NCBI GenBank assembly: GCA_963965975.1
Contig: OZ014417.1
Coordinates: 5,375,821-5,439,820, forward strand
Source: Xestospongia bergquistia
Taxonomy: Eukaryota; Porifera; Demospongiae; Haplosclerida; Petrosiidae
DNA length: 64,000 nt
Direction of reading: 5' to 3'
Position 1 is the stretch's first letter, and each line of letters opens with the position of its first letter. The notes beneath the pieces are model-generated. The model was given only the letters and a program-made list of their open reading frames with translations. It was not told the origin of the DNA and did not search any database. The translations under genes were made by a program, and so were the position numbers. Below, in pieces: positions 1 through 16,805 of this stretch.

Positions 1-537
1 TTTGCATTCCACCATGACATCATGTCACACGTAATTTGCATATTATTAATGAACTCTAATACAAGCATTCACTAGCTGTAGCAAAAAATGCTTCAAAACA
101 GTAGAAAATGTCTTTTATAGCAAAGCTTGACAGACTAACAACGAAGAAACAGCAAAGAAAAATGAAATACTCTGAAGAGATTTGTAAAAAGAGTAAGCTA
201 CATGAGACCACACCTAACATTGTTTTATTAGGTTGATGTTTTTCATTATTGAAATTCCACAACCTGCTCTCAAACTCAGAGAATATACACATGTGATCAA
301 AATGTACTATATATGTTGGACCATGCATACATAAATACAACAAATGCAACTGTATCTTTTGACATTACAGTACATCTTTACAATAACAGTACTACGTGAA
401 TTGACTCACTTCAGTGATCGTAAACATGACTGTAAATTCTTGAGTGTTCTAGAAAAAGTCAGTAATAGTAACAGATCATGATTTATATAAATACCAAAGT
501 ATGTTCCTTATTGTATAGCATGTAGTATTGTACATAC

Positions 538-5439
<4,902 letters not shown>

Positions 5440-6430
5440 CTACAACGTAGTTGATTTACTTCATTAGGACATAATAGTAGAGTCCTAGGGGAAGAAAAAG
5501 GGTTTGTCAAAGTACAGAGAAGAGGTTGTTACCTTCTACAGCCGTGACATCACGTGGACATATTCTCCACCCTCAATCAATTTTATTAGGTCGTAAGGCG
5601 TGGCCACACTTACGTTTTGCCTTCTCGTAAAAACGACTGTGGGTCACAGCACAAGTCAAGAGTACTCCTGTTATAATTTTTTAGCTACAACTTCTATAGC
5701 ATAGATAGTATAGACTATGTGTCAGGGATTGGAAACTGATCACGTAAGCCGTTATCTTATAGAACCGAATGAACAAAGGCACTCCGTGTTCAAAGAAATT
5801 AATTAGTTTTATTACCTGACAGTGTAAACTGGATGCACTTTTGCTTATATTATATTGTTGTAGAAAATGTTAAGGTGATTTTTTTATGAACAGATTGACT
5901 ATATCTTTGTGTTGTCTTTTTAAAACTTGTCAATATCACAAACATTCACTTTTAAATTACTTATATTACATTGAAAATGGTAATTAAAAATACTTTTGTA
6001 GCTCTTTCTTCTTACTGCAATATTATATACTACTAAGGCATTTAGGTCAAATTGCTTAGAACAAATAAGAACACGTTGGTTTAGACTGTTTTTTTTTAAT
6101 AATGTCGCGCTAAGCTTATGGAAAACACTAAAATAGAGGTGCACATTTAAATGTATGGCTGAGGTATGGGGTACATACTATGGTCACACAACAGATCTAC
6201 GACATTTACACTTACCTGATAATGTCAGACTCTTAATTGCTGGACAGTTGCTTCAAGGAGTCTAATTTCAACATATCTTAGACAATGTATGTGGCAGTGT
6301 TGACAGTTGACAGATCTGAAACGAGTTCACCTAGTAAGTAGAAAAGACTTAAGAAATATTGAAAAGTCATATCACCAAATTACTGAGCAAAAAGATAGGA
6401 ATGATGCAACAAGCGTAGACTGTTGGGTAA
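5440..6430. other. 5' side of the coiled-coil gene; no complete gene seen
   Basis: On the minus strand a segment ending near 5535 (donor gtaaca) would join the 5439 acceptor in frame, and another donor of the form gtaagt lies near 5611. These may be the first exons or 5' UTR of the coiled-coil gene, but I find no convincing initiator ATG. The minus-strand open frame at 5920-6144 has no recognisable domain. The rest looks like ordinary AT-rich intergenic DNA. Confidence 0.4.
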
Positions 6431-7020
6431 ATGATGGAAAAGGAAGAAAGGAATCCAGTTATTGTTTATAAACCTCAAGGATGTCCCCAGTCAGCTGAAT
6501 ACAACAATATGTGTGATAATAACTTCCTGATATGTTTAAAAACACAAATGCAAGTGTCCATGATGAAGTTTGGGCATCAAAAAATATTTTGTATTGATTC
6601 AATACATGGTATAACTGCTATAACTCCTTGGTAGCCGTAGATGAGTTTGGTGAGGGGTACACTGTTGGTTAGTGTTTGTCAAATTGTGAATATTGATTTG
6701 TGTTTCATCATTTTCTAATAGCAGTTAAGAAGAGGGTTGGCTTTGTGACACCACATTGTGTCTGATAACACTGGATAGTTTTACACTGTCTGGAGGTCAG
6801 TGTTATGTGAGGTCAACAATAAACTATTATAATTATACATATATAATAGTTTATTGTGACCTCACCTGGCATGTAGATAGGACATGGCTTGAGAAACTCT
6901 CCTTGATAAAAGATATGGAGGTAGCAGTGTATCACAACTTACATGTTTTAATGGAAGAGAAAGGCATACAGAAGTTTGAAATATTTTTGACAAAACAGTT
7001 CAACAACTTCAGATGAATAA
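6431..7020 (+). pseudogene. Decayed MULE-type transposase fragment (upstream of gene A)
   Basis: Pieces in shifting frames resemble MULE transposases of the ZSWIM/SWIM-associated kind. Seen are KFGHQKIFCIDS-HG (first catalytic Asp region) near 6560-6610, then DEFG-G near 6640, VSDN near 6760 (second Asp region) and T-WHVDRTW near 6875. A Tyr-His-x-Leu-x-Val-Leu block follows at 6930-6960 (YHNLHVLMEEK). Stops and frameshifts separate the pieces, so it cannot make an active enzyme. A matching but shorter fragment sits upstream of A-prime at 54445-54640, so it was already there when the A locus was duplicated. Assignment is from recalled family motifs. Confidence 0.6.
6807..6865. repeat. Near-perfect palindrome, 24-25 bp arms
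   Basis: The arm at 6807-6831 (gtgaggtcaacaataaacta...) is repeated in inverted orientation ending at 6865 (...tagtttattgtgacctcac), with one extra A in the left arm and about 10 bp between. It lies inside the MULE fragment, just before the WHVDR block, and looks like a local inverted duplication or a very small foldback insertion. Confidence 0.85.
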
Positions 7021-8053
7021 TGAAACTTCCCCTTTGGATAGTTTTATAAGTCATTGGAATGAATACTTTGTCCATTGTGATTTTCATTAACATATTAATA
7101 TAATTGTCCACTCTAATTGATCTTCCATTTATGTATATGTATTTTAATACGCCTCAATTTACATATTGGTGTTGATAAATGTTCCTTGTTTGTAGCATCA
7201 TGCATATTTTGTATGTAGGTTCTAATGAAGTACTCTCCAAGGACTTATGTACATGTCAAGACTATGCTGCTGTAGAAAACATTTGGAAAAAAAATTCATT
7301 TAGCAGAACATTTTCAACTACACAACATGCAAAAATGACTACTTGAAAGCAACTCAACTATTGATGGAAAGAATCCAGATAGTGAACTAAATTGACTTAC
7401 TTGAAGCAATAATGTCAGATGATGGTAGCTTGGATGTTATTTAAACAAGACAACACATTTTTGACAAAGTTCAGGCTACAATGTACATATAAGCAGACAT
7501 TACAAACCATTAATACACAGCTTAGTAGAAAAAAAAAGAAATAGAAAAAGTTTTAAAAATTGGACTAGATTTTTATGACAAAGAAAGTTGCATATGTAGG
7601 CCTGAACTTAACAGCAGTGAATAATTAATAACATTCACTTTCTGTTTGTAGATACTCTAATGCTGTTATGTACCAAAGATAGAGCAGATAAGGTCATTGA
7701 TGGAACAGCAGATAAATTGACACTGGCACAAATTAAAAAGAACCTACTAGATCAAATAATTGTCTTCAAAATAACTAACATACACTGTGAGGATTACATG
7801 TCAAAAGGAGCATGGGAACCATTATAAGACCTAGGTAAGTTGTCATTATACTGAATTATGATCATTAACCTAAAACTACAGTAATTACTAAGCGTTTTGA
7901 ATGGATGGGCTCTCATTGTCAACTATCTATGACACACAGAAATATATGATAGAATGTGCATGACTGCTATAGGTGGTTTCACTGGTAAGTACATGAAATG
8001 TATATTAATTTATATGCTACAATAGATTAGACTATGAATTAAGACATAATAAG
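7021..8053 (+). other. Non-coding, with one exon-like segment conserved upstream of A-prime
   Basis: Most of this is AT-rich with no gene. From about 7653 to 7833 a segment bounded by an acceptor (tgtttgtag) and a donor (cctaggtaag) encodes an exon-like frame containing DTLMLL, ADKLTLAQIKK and DQII-FKITN. The same segment occurs at 54890-55030 with the same frame (ADKDIDGT, DKLTLAQIKK). It carries a stop near its end in this copy. It may be a relic exon of the same mobile element or of an older gene. Confidence 0.4.
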
Positions 8054-8381
8054 CATAGGTGTAAAAACAATTTTGTCATTGGGGGGGGGGGGGGGGGGGG
8101 GGCACATATGTAACATTTTAACATTGTTCAGTTTAACAATGAAGTATTTCAAAATCAACCAAAATAAAACCTTCTTCTGTCATTTAAACTGACAAAAATT
8201 TTTGAAATGTTTTTACAGAAAATGTGCATCTACAGGTGTAAACTGTATTATGAGGATAGGGATTGAAATTAAAGTGGCTAATCTAAATCAGTTGATGGTG
8301 AAACCACCTCACAATATACCAAAAATATTGGGGGGGGGGGGGGCACATGGCCCCTGAGCCCTCCCTGTTCCTACACCTATG
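8054..8381. mobile_element. MITE-like element with two G-tracts, ATAAG target duplication
   Basis: The element begins CATAGGTGTA at 8054 and ends TACACCTATG at 8381, a 10-bp perfect terminal inverted repeat. ATAAG flanks it on both sides (8049-8053 and 8382-8386), as expected of a target-site duplication. Inside are two poly-G runs (about 8081-8102 and 8331-8343), each followed by GCACAT. There is no open frame. The corresponding part of the A-prime upstream region lacks it, along with some surrounding sequence. Confidence 0.65.
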
Positions 8382-8386
8382 ATAAG

Positions 8387-9470
8387 TCAATAGTTTAACT
8401 TTTACTTTCTAGAACATGTGTGAACATGGATATTCCACCGACTACTGCATGGAATTGCTCGAGTTGTATTAAGATGAAGTCAATCAAAAGAGAGGAATGA
8501 TTATATATAATAGTTGAGTTTAGTACACATAAGTTATTTTTCACTCAACCCATTAAATGATTAATGTTGTCATGAACATATGATGTCCCATTCCTGTGGA
8601 AACATTCCTATGGAAAAATTCTTGTCTTAAGCCACTTCTTACTTTTGGGACTATAGTCATTTTTTTAAAGTTATGCAGTTATAAATTGCAGCTTGTCATC
8701 TATAGAAAAAGATTACAGTGTTGGTTTAACTTGTTATTATTTGACTTGGCAATCTCCTATTACAGTTATGTAAGATACAAAATAACTATGCATACATGTT
8801 CTGCACAAAAATTAACTATTGCATGTGCATTAAAATAATTATTAATTTCCTTTCAGATAAGTAAAAGAAAGTCAGACTGTACTAGGACAGCAGAATCAAT
8901 TTTCAGATCTTTACTTGTACCTCATCCCAAGTCAATTTATATTCATGCTCCTTTCCATTCCTTGTATGTGTTAAGAGAGAGATTCCATGCATTTCTAGGG
9001 ATTATTGCCTAATGGTTGATAGACCATTGTCATGTTGTTAGCACCATTTTTTAATTTTGAAATTTTTAAACATAAATAGTATTAAAGAATAAAACTACAC
9101 AGGTTTAAACCAATGACTTTGAAGTAAGTCTTTTCATTTAATAACAAATCCAATGGAAAGAAAATTGAGGTACTCACTTAACTCACTTTTGGTGCTCTAG
9201 AACTTGTAACCCATCCAGTTTAACAATTCAATTATGTATTGTAAGATGAAGCATTGTTGCATTGGTTTAGTATATTGCAGTTCGCTATAATAGCTTCATT
9301 ATTTTATAATGCAGAAACTCTACTTTTGGCTATTGTAGCAATGTAATAAGTTATAATACATCGTTATAGCATACCGGAAGTGCATGGGCGTTTCCAAGCC
9401 AATAATTTTATTTTAATACTTAACTATTAATAATAATTATTAAATCCACTGTTCATAAACCGATAACAGC
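8387..9470. other. Upstream region of gene A, conserved upstream of A-prime
   Basis: No gene is visible. From about 8730 to 9470 the sequence aligns with 55040-55757 upstream of A-prime (for example the stretch around gtttaaaccaatgactttga), so promoter and 5' UTR sequence were duplicated together with the gene. A short hairpin, TTGGGG-tattt-CCCCAA, straddles the start region at 9471 in A and at 55758 in A-prime. Confidence 0.5.
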
Positions 9471-12400
9471 TTGGGGTATTTCCCCAAAAGGATAGCGGAG
9501 CCAAGTAATAGTGTATTCGTTGGAAGCGGCTTGCCCAGGTTTGTACGCGAACGTCATTTGAAAGATCACTTTAAAGATTTGAGCGATGATATATCTCATA
9601 TTCGATTGATTCATGACAAAGAAACTAAACGGTTCGAAGGACACTGTTTCATAACCTTTCGATCTCAAGAGTCAGCTCAGTTAGCTGTAAATAAGTACAA
9701 CAAGTCGTTGTTGCTTGGCAAATTCAAATTAAAAGTAGAAATTGATAAAAATCCAGTCTTATCAGAAAGCTTACCTTCTCCACAAGACATTGCAAAGAAG
9801 ACACACGCTAACAAAAGAAAACAACAGAGATCGTTAAAACCAGTAATGGCTGGTCAAGAAAGCCAATTTCAATCATTTGATAGTCCTGAAGAGGAGGAAG
9901 ATTGGCCTGAAGTTACTCAACCAAGTAAAATGTTGGCATCTACAAATTATTATGATAGTGAAACAAGTACGACTACACACCTAAGCCAACATGTTTACTC
10001 AATGCCATATATACCACTTGGTATTCAACCTTTGTTAAGTCAGCCCTCAATTGTTACTGACTCTCAAAAGGGTGGTACATCTATGGCTGACAATGAAGCA
10101 AGTACAGCAGCATACTTATGCCAACCTACTACTTACTCAATACCTTGTTCACCACCTAGTGTTCAACCATTGTTAAGTCAGCCCTCAATACCCACTGACT
10201 CTCAACAAAAAGGTATGTCTATATATGACAACGAGGCAAGTGCAGTAGCATACCTAAGCCAAATTACTTACCCAATGCCTTTTTTACCTAATCATAACAA
10301 ATTTTTATCTTTAATTCAATACCTATAGAGTCTTGGCAGAAAGATATGTCTACATCAAACAAAGAAGTCCCAACAACTATATTGGACATTGAAGAGCCAC
10401 TACCACCTCCTATATCTCTAGATCCATCACTTGAAGTTTTATCAATTTCAGCAGAAGAAAATTCTCAGGCCATGTTAGCTGATTTTTCAGTAAATTCTCA
10501 TGAGAATCTGTCTGAGATGCATGAAAGAGAATCAAGTGAGTCTGATGGTGTTGACCAATCCAGAGATTCAGCTTTTAGTAAATCTCCTGCTACAGTTGTA
10601 GTTAGTAATCTTCATCCAACTGTCAATGTTAAAGATGTATTGACTCTTTTACAACCTTGTGGTACTATCATAAACCATTGTTTGTATTATGACTCTGGTC
10701 AAAAGAGTAATCAAGTTATGGTTATGTTCTCTGATGTTAGTAGTGCATTTGCATCTTGTCAAGTTAATGGATTTGAAGTAGCAGGTCAGCAAATTCAAGT
10801 GAAATTAATGGATGAGTTTGTATGTAATCCTACTATACCTTCCTCTCTACTGTGTAATGCTGATTCCCCACCTGTTGTTAGTATGAGTCCGGAGATGATC
10901 AAGGTTCATCCAAGAAGGTATTAATTATCATTTGTACAAGAGAATGGAGATATATCAAATCTCTTTATTAAAAATTTACTACATTTTCAAGAGTTTAACA
11001 CAAATAGATAATTAGATATGTATGAAATATATTGCTTGGATAGATAAAAAGCCTCAATAGCTGTTGACCTTACAAGAGAGCTACTTGTTGATAAATGTGA
11101 TAGCAATGAATGTGACTATAAAACATTCCCTTATCATAATGCAAATCTGATTCATTGTGAGAAAAATTCTATTGTATACAGTTGAATATACTTGAACATT
11201 GCAGGATCTTTTTGTTTTAATCAAAATGTTATTATATTCATTTATAAAGTATTATGTATTATCATGTCTTCATTTTATTTAATTAGGTTAGCTATGTCAC
11301 AGCACCTTTATGCTTATTTTATGAAGGATGCTGCACAAGATATTATGGCATTTAATAGTGGAAGGGGCAAACTTAGGTTTCAATCAGGAAATTTATATAT
11401 TGAAGCTTCTACCTCTTATTTGATTGATGATTTCCTGAACAATGTTCTAGTACGATATTCAGAGACAGATTTACCAATTACTAGAGAGCAGTGGTTTGAA
11501 CTAATGGCCAATGAATGCAATAAATTTAATGCTCTTGTGTCTCCATTTCAAACAAATCCTAATGTTGAGATTATTCCACTACAGGACCCCATTCCTCGGG
11601 TAGTATTTTGTGGCAAGACTGAAGCTGTTAACTCAGCTTATCAATATCTCTATTCTAGTTTTGGGAAACAGATAATAGTAAATAGGTGAGTAAGGTATAA
11701 TTTATATTAAATATAATAGTAAATGCAATTAACATATATTGATATGTATTAAGAACATACTTTGCAATAATATATAAAATATGTTGATTGAGTTCATACT
11801 TAACATAGTAGATTATGATCACGAATAGTGTTAAGGCTGTTCAGATGTACTATTTTCCTTTTTGTTTTACTTATAGCATTAAATTTGAAGCATTCCAAAA
11901 ACTTTATCGTGAGATTGACCAGAAAATGTTGGACAAATTTCAAGTTGTTCTTACATTTGACAATGGGATAATTACTCTAGATGGTTTAACACAAAATTTT
12001 CACCATGCTAGATGTGAAGTTGAACAGCTTTTGTTGCAGATACAAGTTGGTGTACTTCCACCTCTTAAGCCTATTCTCTACCTTTCCTTTAAGAGAAGGA
12101 TATCATGTCTGGGAAGTCAAGTTGTAATTGTGGATGATTCTAAAGGTACTCGTAATGTTTGTTGTACTACAAGGGAGACACTTCAAGAGTTGCTTGAAAT
12201 TAGCCAATCTCCGTATCAAAGAGAGGTTCGTATTACATCCTCCATAGTTCAACAAGACTTAAGTCATAAGTATTCTAAGGATATTGAGCTTATTGAGCAG
12301 GACCATCTCATTGAAATCACTTGGGAGGAGCAGAAGGCAATCTTGCGAGGCTTTGTAGTATCTGACTTGAAGTCTGCTAAGTCAAAGTTGTTAAGTAAAG

Positions 12401-15400
12401 TGAAAAATTTAAGTAAAGTAAAAAGACCTCTTCAATGTCCTTATCCTATATCTGCTTACATTCATTACATTTTCTTTAAACAAGAACAATCAGAGAAAAC
12501 AAAAGGATTTGTGTCCAGCCTCAAAGTAAAACTTACTTCACAAAATGAAAAAGTTTATATAGAAGGTCCAGAAAGTTCTATTACAGAAGAAGAGAAGAAA
12601 GTGATCAACTTCTTTGCTCCTCCAGAGCTCTTGTACAAAGCATTTTCATATGACTCTGATTGTCGTTTCATTTCACAAATTGAAACTACTTGTCTTCGTG
12701 GCTTACATAAACAATATCAGTTTACATATCTCATTACAAGACACTCGAAATGCTATCCTACTCCAGAGAGAAGTACAACCCCACATAAAGGAGTATGTCA
12801 ACGTAGACACTCTTCCTCTTCTGAAAACGAAACAGAATTGGGTTTCACTATTACTGTGTATAGTAATAATACAACTGATTTTGAGCAAATGTGCTCTGTT
12901 TTAAAGGTAGGTTTTCTACAGAATAGCCTTCATAATCATTACAGTGACTATGTTCTAGTTATTCTGTGTAAAGCAATGTACATTTGAAGCATGATGTTAA
13001 CATTTATCAGTTATATGAACTGTGTAGGCAGCCAGCCTGACTCAGTGCCATTTGTGAGCATAGATTGTACTGTATGTTATGAATGAATGAATTTTGATGT
13101 CAATATGTAGTCAATCTGTAAAATTTAGTTTGTGAAATGCTACATTAAAGATAATCGTCCCTTGAACATTAGCACTATTACTAATTATAATATTGATATG
13201 CAATAATAATGTTGATAATAGTATATTTGTTAATATATTTATGTTCACAGGCTTTGAATCCATGCACAGAGAAATTTCCAATCCCTCTCAGAACAGCTGA
13301 TCATGTCATGAAAATAAAGAGCCAACTTGAGAAAAAACATTCAGTAAGAATTTTTGTTAACAAATCAGAGATGGTATCTGTATTAATTCATGGACTTCGA
13401 CACAATGACGTAATGACATGTCGTGAAACATTGGAGGGCTCACTTTTTGTATCAAAGAAGATTAATATCAATCGCTATAAGGCAATTTACCTTGAGACAA
13501 AACACTCTATTGAAATTGAAGAATATCGAAAGAAATGTCACAAATTTTCAATGCCACCACCAAATGAATCAGATAACTTATCCGAGAACTGCTTCATTCT
13601 AGTGATAGGTAAGTCTTCTGATGTAGAGTCAATTTGTAATGATGTGGAAAATCTTCTTGAGAACTTTTCAGTAGAGATGTTTGTCATTACTTGTCCTCAG
13701 TTCATAGTTGGTGCATGGAAACGAAGGTGGTCTCAAGTGAAGGATGAGTTAGAAGAGGATCGTAATGTCATAATCAACTTTAGTCAAAGTGGTGGCTCTC
13801 AAGTTGGCAGAAGAGGTAGTTCACAGGCTAAACCTGCACTACCACCGTCAAAAGATATAAAAATTGAAGTAGCAATAAATTTTGTGATATTTGGGCCCAA
13901 CAAAGACAATGTTTCTGAGGTTCGTCAGATTATAGAGGAAAAAGAAAATGGACAAGTCATTATTAAAGTGATTCCAATTAAGAAGGAGTATCCTTCAGTT
14001 TCTCATCCTGGAGCTCTAGTAAAGTCTTTAGAACTCGATCGTTTTATGGTATGGCTGCATCTTCAAGGCAGTAATCTTTGTCTTAGTGCTCCTTGTACAG
14101 CCACAACTGACCTTGAGGAAGCAAATTTACTTGTAATGAATCATTTGGAGAAGATGTCATCAAAATCAGATACTCTTGAATATGTTGATGATGTCGTTGG
14201 AGAAATACTCAGTTCAAATTGTGAGTCCATACTAAAAGAAGCAAATGCAACAGCAAAGCGTCACAAAGTAATAATACGTCTGAACATTATGAAAAAGCCT
14301 GTGATCACATTTACTCTGACTGGTTCTCAGGAAGGGTTAGACATCGTAAAACCAATGGTTAAAGGTGCTATCGAAAAAATAGAGGCTAACATAGACACCT
14401 GTCAGTTACCAGTTGATTATTTGAAGCTTCCATACTTTAAGACTCAAGAATTCAAACAATTTGCAGCACAGATAAAGAAACATCATTGTGTCATTATTAA
14501 ACAACCTTTACATGGCAGAGTCAATAAGGTCATTTTACAAACTAGTCTGCAGCTTTCGCTATCACTTAAACTGTCCATTATCGAAGGAGATATTCTTTTT
14601 GAAAGTGTTGATGCTATAGTTAATGCTGCCAATGAGGATTTGAAGCATATTGGTGGTCTAGCAAAGGCCATTCTTGATGCTGGTGGTCCATCAATACAAT
14701 CAGAAAGTACTAGATATGTTGAAAAAAATGGTAAAGTAAAACCTGGTAATGCAGTTTGTTTAGGAGCTGGTATGTTGCCTGTTAAGCATGTTATTCATGC
14801 AGTGGCTCCTAGATGGATTTTGGGTGTGAAAAATGAGAGTACAATTCTTTATAATGCTTTTCTAAACATATGCAAATGTGCAGATAAGCATAATTTATCA
14901 AGTATAACTATTCCAGCATTAGGTACTGGTATTTTTAATGTACCAGTTGACATCTGTGCACAAGAATGTTTTAATGCTTTGTGTGACTTTTGTGAAAGCA
15001 TGCACTCTAGTTCTCTCAGTGACGTACGGCTTGTACTTCAATCAGCATCAATTCTATCATTTAAAAAACATTTCCAATCCCTTACTGGTTCACATTTACC
15101 CATGACATCATCTAGCACTAGTTTGGCATCACCTATTGGTAGTTGGGCATGGCTTGATGATACTCGTTCATATAAACCATATGATTCTCAAACAAATAAA
15201 ATTCTATCCCAGCATTATCATCTGAGTCCTGATGTACCATGTGCTATAAAAGTCAATGGTACAAAGTATGAAGTTGACTTTCAAAGAATGGTCCAGGTCA
15301 ATTCTATTACAAAATTTGAACGAAAAGTTAAATTTTGCACTTCAGGTAGCCCACTAGTTTCTCTGGCTACCACTAACTCTTCTGAATGTGTCCAATGGTA

Positions 15401-16805
15401 TTATAAAGATGATCTACAACAGTGGTCTCCATATCAGCCTCAAGACTCAAGTCAGTTAGAAAGATGGTACCAGGCTGGTCACAGTCCTGTTGATCATTTA
15501 CGTATTGGTAAACACGTGTACTCATTTGACTTTACTGCAATGCATCAAATGAATGTTATAAGCAAGAATACTCGAGCTATTAAGAGATCATCTTTGGAAA
15601 GTGAAGAGAGGAGGGAAGTTCAGTGGTCATTTCAAAATGATGAACTAGTATTTCAACCTTATTCAGCTGAAGATTCTCATCAACTTGAGTTATGGTATCA
15701 GAGAGAAACAAGTGGTGAATTAAAAATAGGAAAATTTTCATATTCTTTTGATTTCACTGCTATGACACAATGTAATACTCATACTGGTAAAGTTCGTAAG
15801 ATTAAAAGATCACAAAATGAGGAAGAGATGACTCCTACTACTGCTTGTAAACCACATAGTCCAGTTATAGTTACATTACGTGGACCTAGAGAAGGCGTTG
15901 ACAAGACATTAACTCTCTTACAGGCTCAACTGGATAGCTGTTTATCTAATGAACAAATCAAGCTTTTGTCTTCATCCAGGGAGTTAGAAATTTCTCTTCA
16001 TGAAGTAGCCACTCATCACAACATTCAACTAGATATTCAACCAAGAAAGGAAGGTAAAGTAGCTGTATTACGTGGTGTGAGTCATCTTGTTAAGGATGCT
16101 CTCTCTGAGATGCAGAAATGTCTTATTACTCACATGGAAACTTCAACTGGGACAAAAGTACAAAAACCTAAAGAGTGGCAACCACAAAATCGTACTACAG
16201 AGCTATTTAATGTTCCTTCACATTCTACTGAATACACACGTGTTGTAGGAAAATTCACAGCAACAATGTCTAATGTCAATATGGTGTCTGTACAACGAGT
16301 ACAAAATCAATACCTTTGGGAGAAATTTGAACATCACAAAGGTATGATTGAACAAAAGAATGGTGGACAGGCTAATGAAATGGAATTGTTCCATGGAACT
16401 AGTAACAATGACCCACAACAAATCTATGATTCCGAGGAAGGGTTTGATATGCGATTCAGTGCTTCTGGAATGTGGGGTCAAGCCAACTATTTTGCAGTCA
16501 ATGCTAGCTACTCTAATAGCTATGCTTACTGTTTAAAAAATGGACAAAAACAAATGTTCTTAGCTAAAGTTCTTACTGGAGCCAGTCAAACTTGCCAATC
16601 AAACCGCTCACTTCGTATGCCTCCTGAGAGACCATCTTATGCCACTGCTGCCAGTAGTGATGTTCAGCTCAGTCAAATTCGTTATGACACTGTCAATGGA
16701 ACAACAGGTGGATCTACTGTCTACATGACTTATGACAATTTAAAAGCATATCCAGCTTATCTTATTACTTATGAAAATAGATCTGCTCGATTTTCTTTTT
16801 TCTAA
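9471..16805 (+). CDS. Gene A: PARP14-like mono-ADP-ribosyltransferase (RRM, KH-like, macro, WWEx3, ART)
   Basis: Five exons join in frame: 9471-10212, 10329-10917, 11287-11685, 11877-12906 and 13251-16805 (stop TAA), about 2,104 codons. Order by residue, counted from 9471: RRM1 (12-90), a low-complexity Ser/Gln/Pro repeat, RRM2 (333-410), several KH-like alpha/beta repeats (about 450-1350), macrodomain (1360-1519), three WWE domains (1549-1616, 1633-1700, 1709-1774) and the ADP-ribosyltransferase domain (1901-2104). The catalytic triad reads His1968 (LFHGTS), Tyr2000 (ANYFA) and Val2077 (TVYMTYD). Glu is absent at the third position, which in this family predicts mono- rather than poly-ADP-ribosylation. 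The macrodomain keeps NAANEDLKH-GGLA, GNAV and VIHAVAPRW, typical of PARP9/14. The expected ATG is ATA at 9492 and an in-frame stop lies just upstream, so the true start is uncertain. The role in nucleic-acid-linked ADP-ribose signalling is inferred from homologues. Confidence 0.85.
10213..10328 (+). other. 116-bp intron of gene A derived from a coding repeat
   Basis: Exon 1 contains tandem units of about 46 codons (pattern DNEAS-AAYL-Q...SVQPLLSQPS-TDSQ). The third unit reads on as coding-like sequence but loses one base relative to its sisters near 10305 and then meets TAG. Splicing from AAAAAG/gtatgt (10213) to ctatag/AG (10328/10329) removes this degenerate unit and restores the frame (QQK-ESWQKDM). 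The same donor and acceptor, with the same one-base loss, are found in A-prime (56500-56618), where the unit also contains an in-frame TAA. Confidence 0.75.
14569..15045 (+). other. Macrodomain of gene A
   Basis: Within exon 5. The order is EGDILFESVDAIVNAANEDL, then the GGLAKAI helix, GNAVCLGAG, VIHAVAPRW and the phosphate-loop-like PALGTGIFNVP. These match ADP-ribose-binding macrodomains of the PARP9/PARP14 macro1 kind, some of which bind and some hydrolyse ADP-ribosylation; the sequence does not settle which. The same domain survives in C (22200-22680) and A-prime (60735-61215) but has no counterpart in gene B. Confidence 0.85.

Noticed and set aside
5920..6144. Minus-strand 74-codon open frame
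   Set aside because: No domain, no splice context and AT-rich composition; likely chance.
10300..10350. Programmed frameshift or two separate genes at the break between the first two frames of gene A
   Set aside because: A canonical intron (10213-10328) restores the frame exactly and its sites are conserved in A-prime, a simpler explanation.
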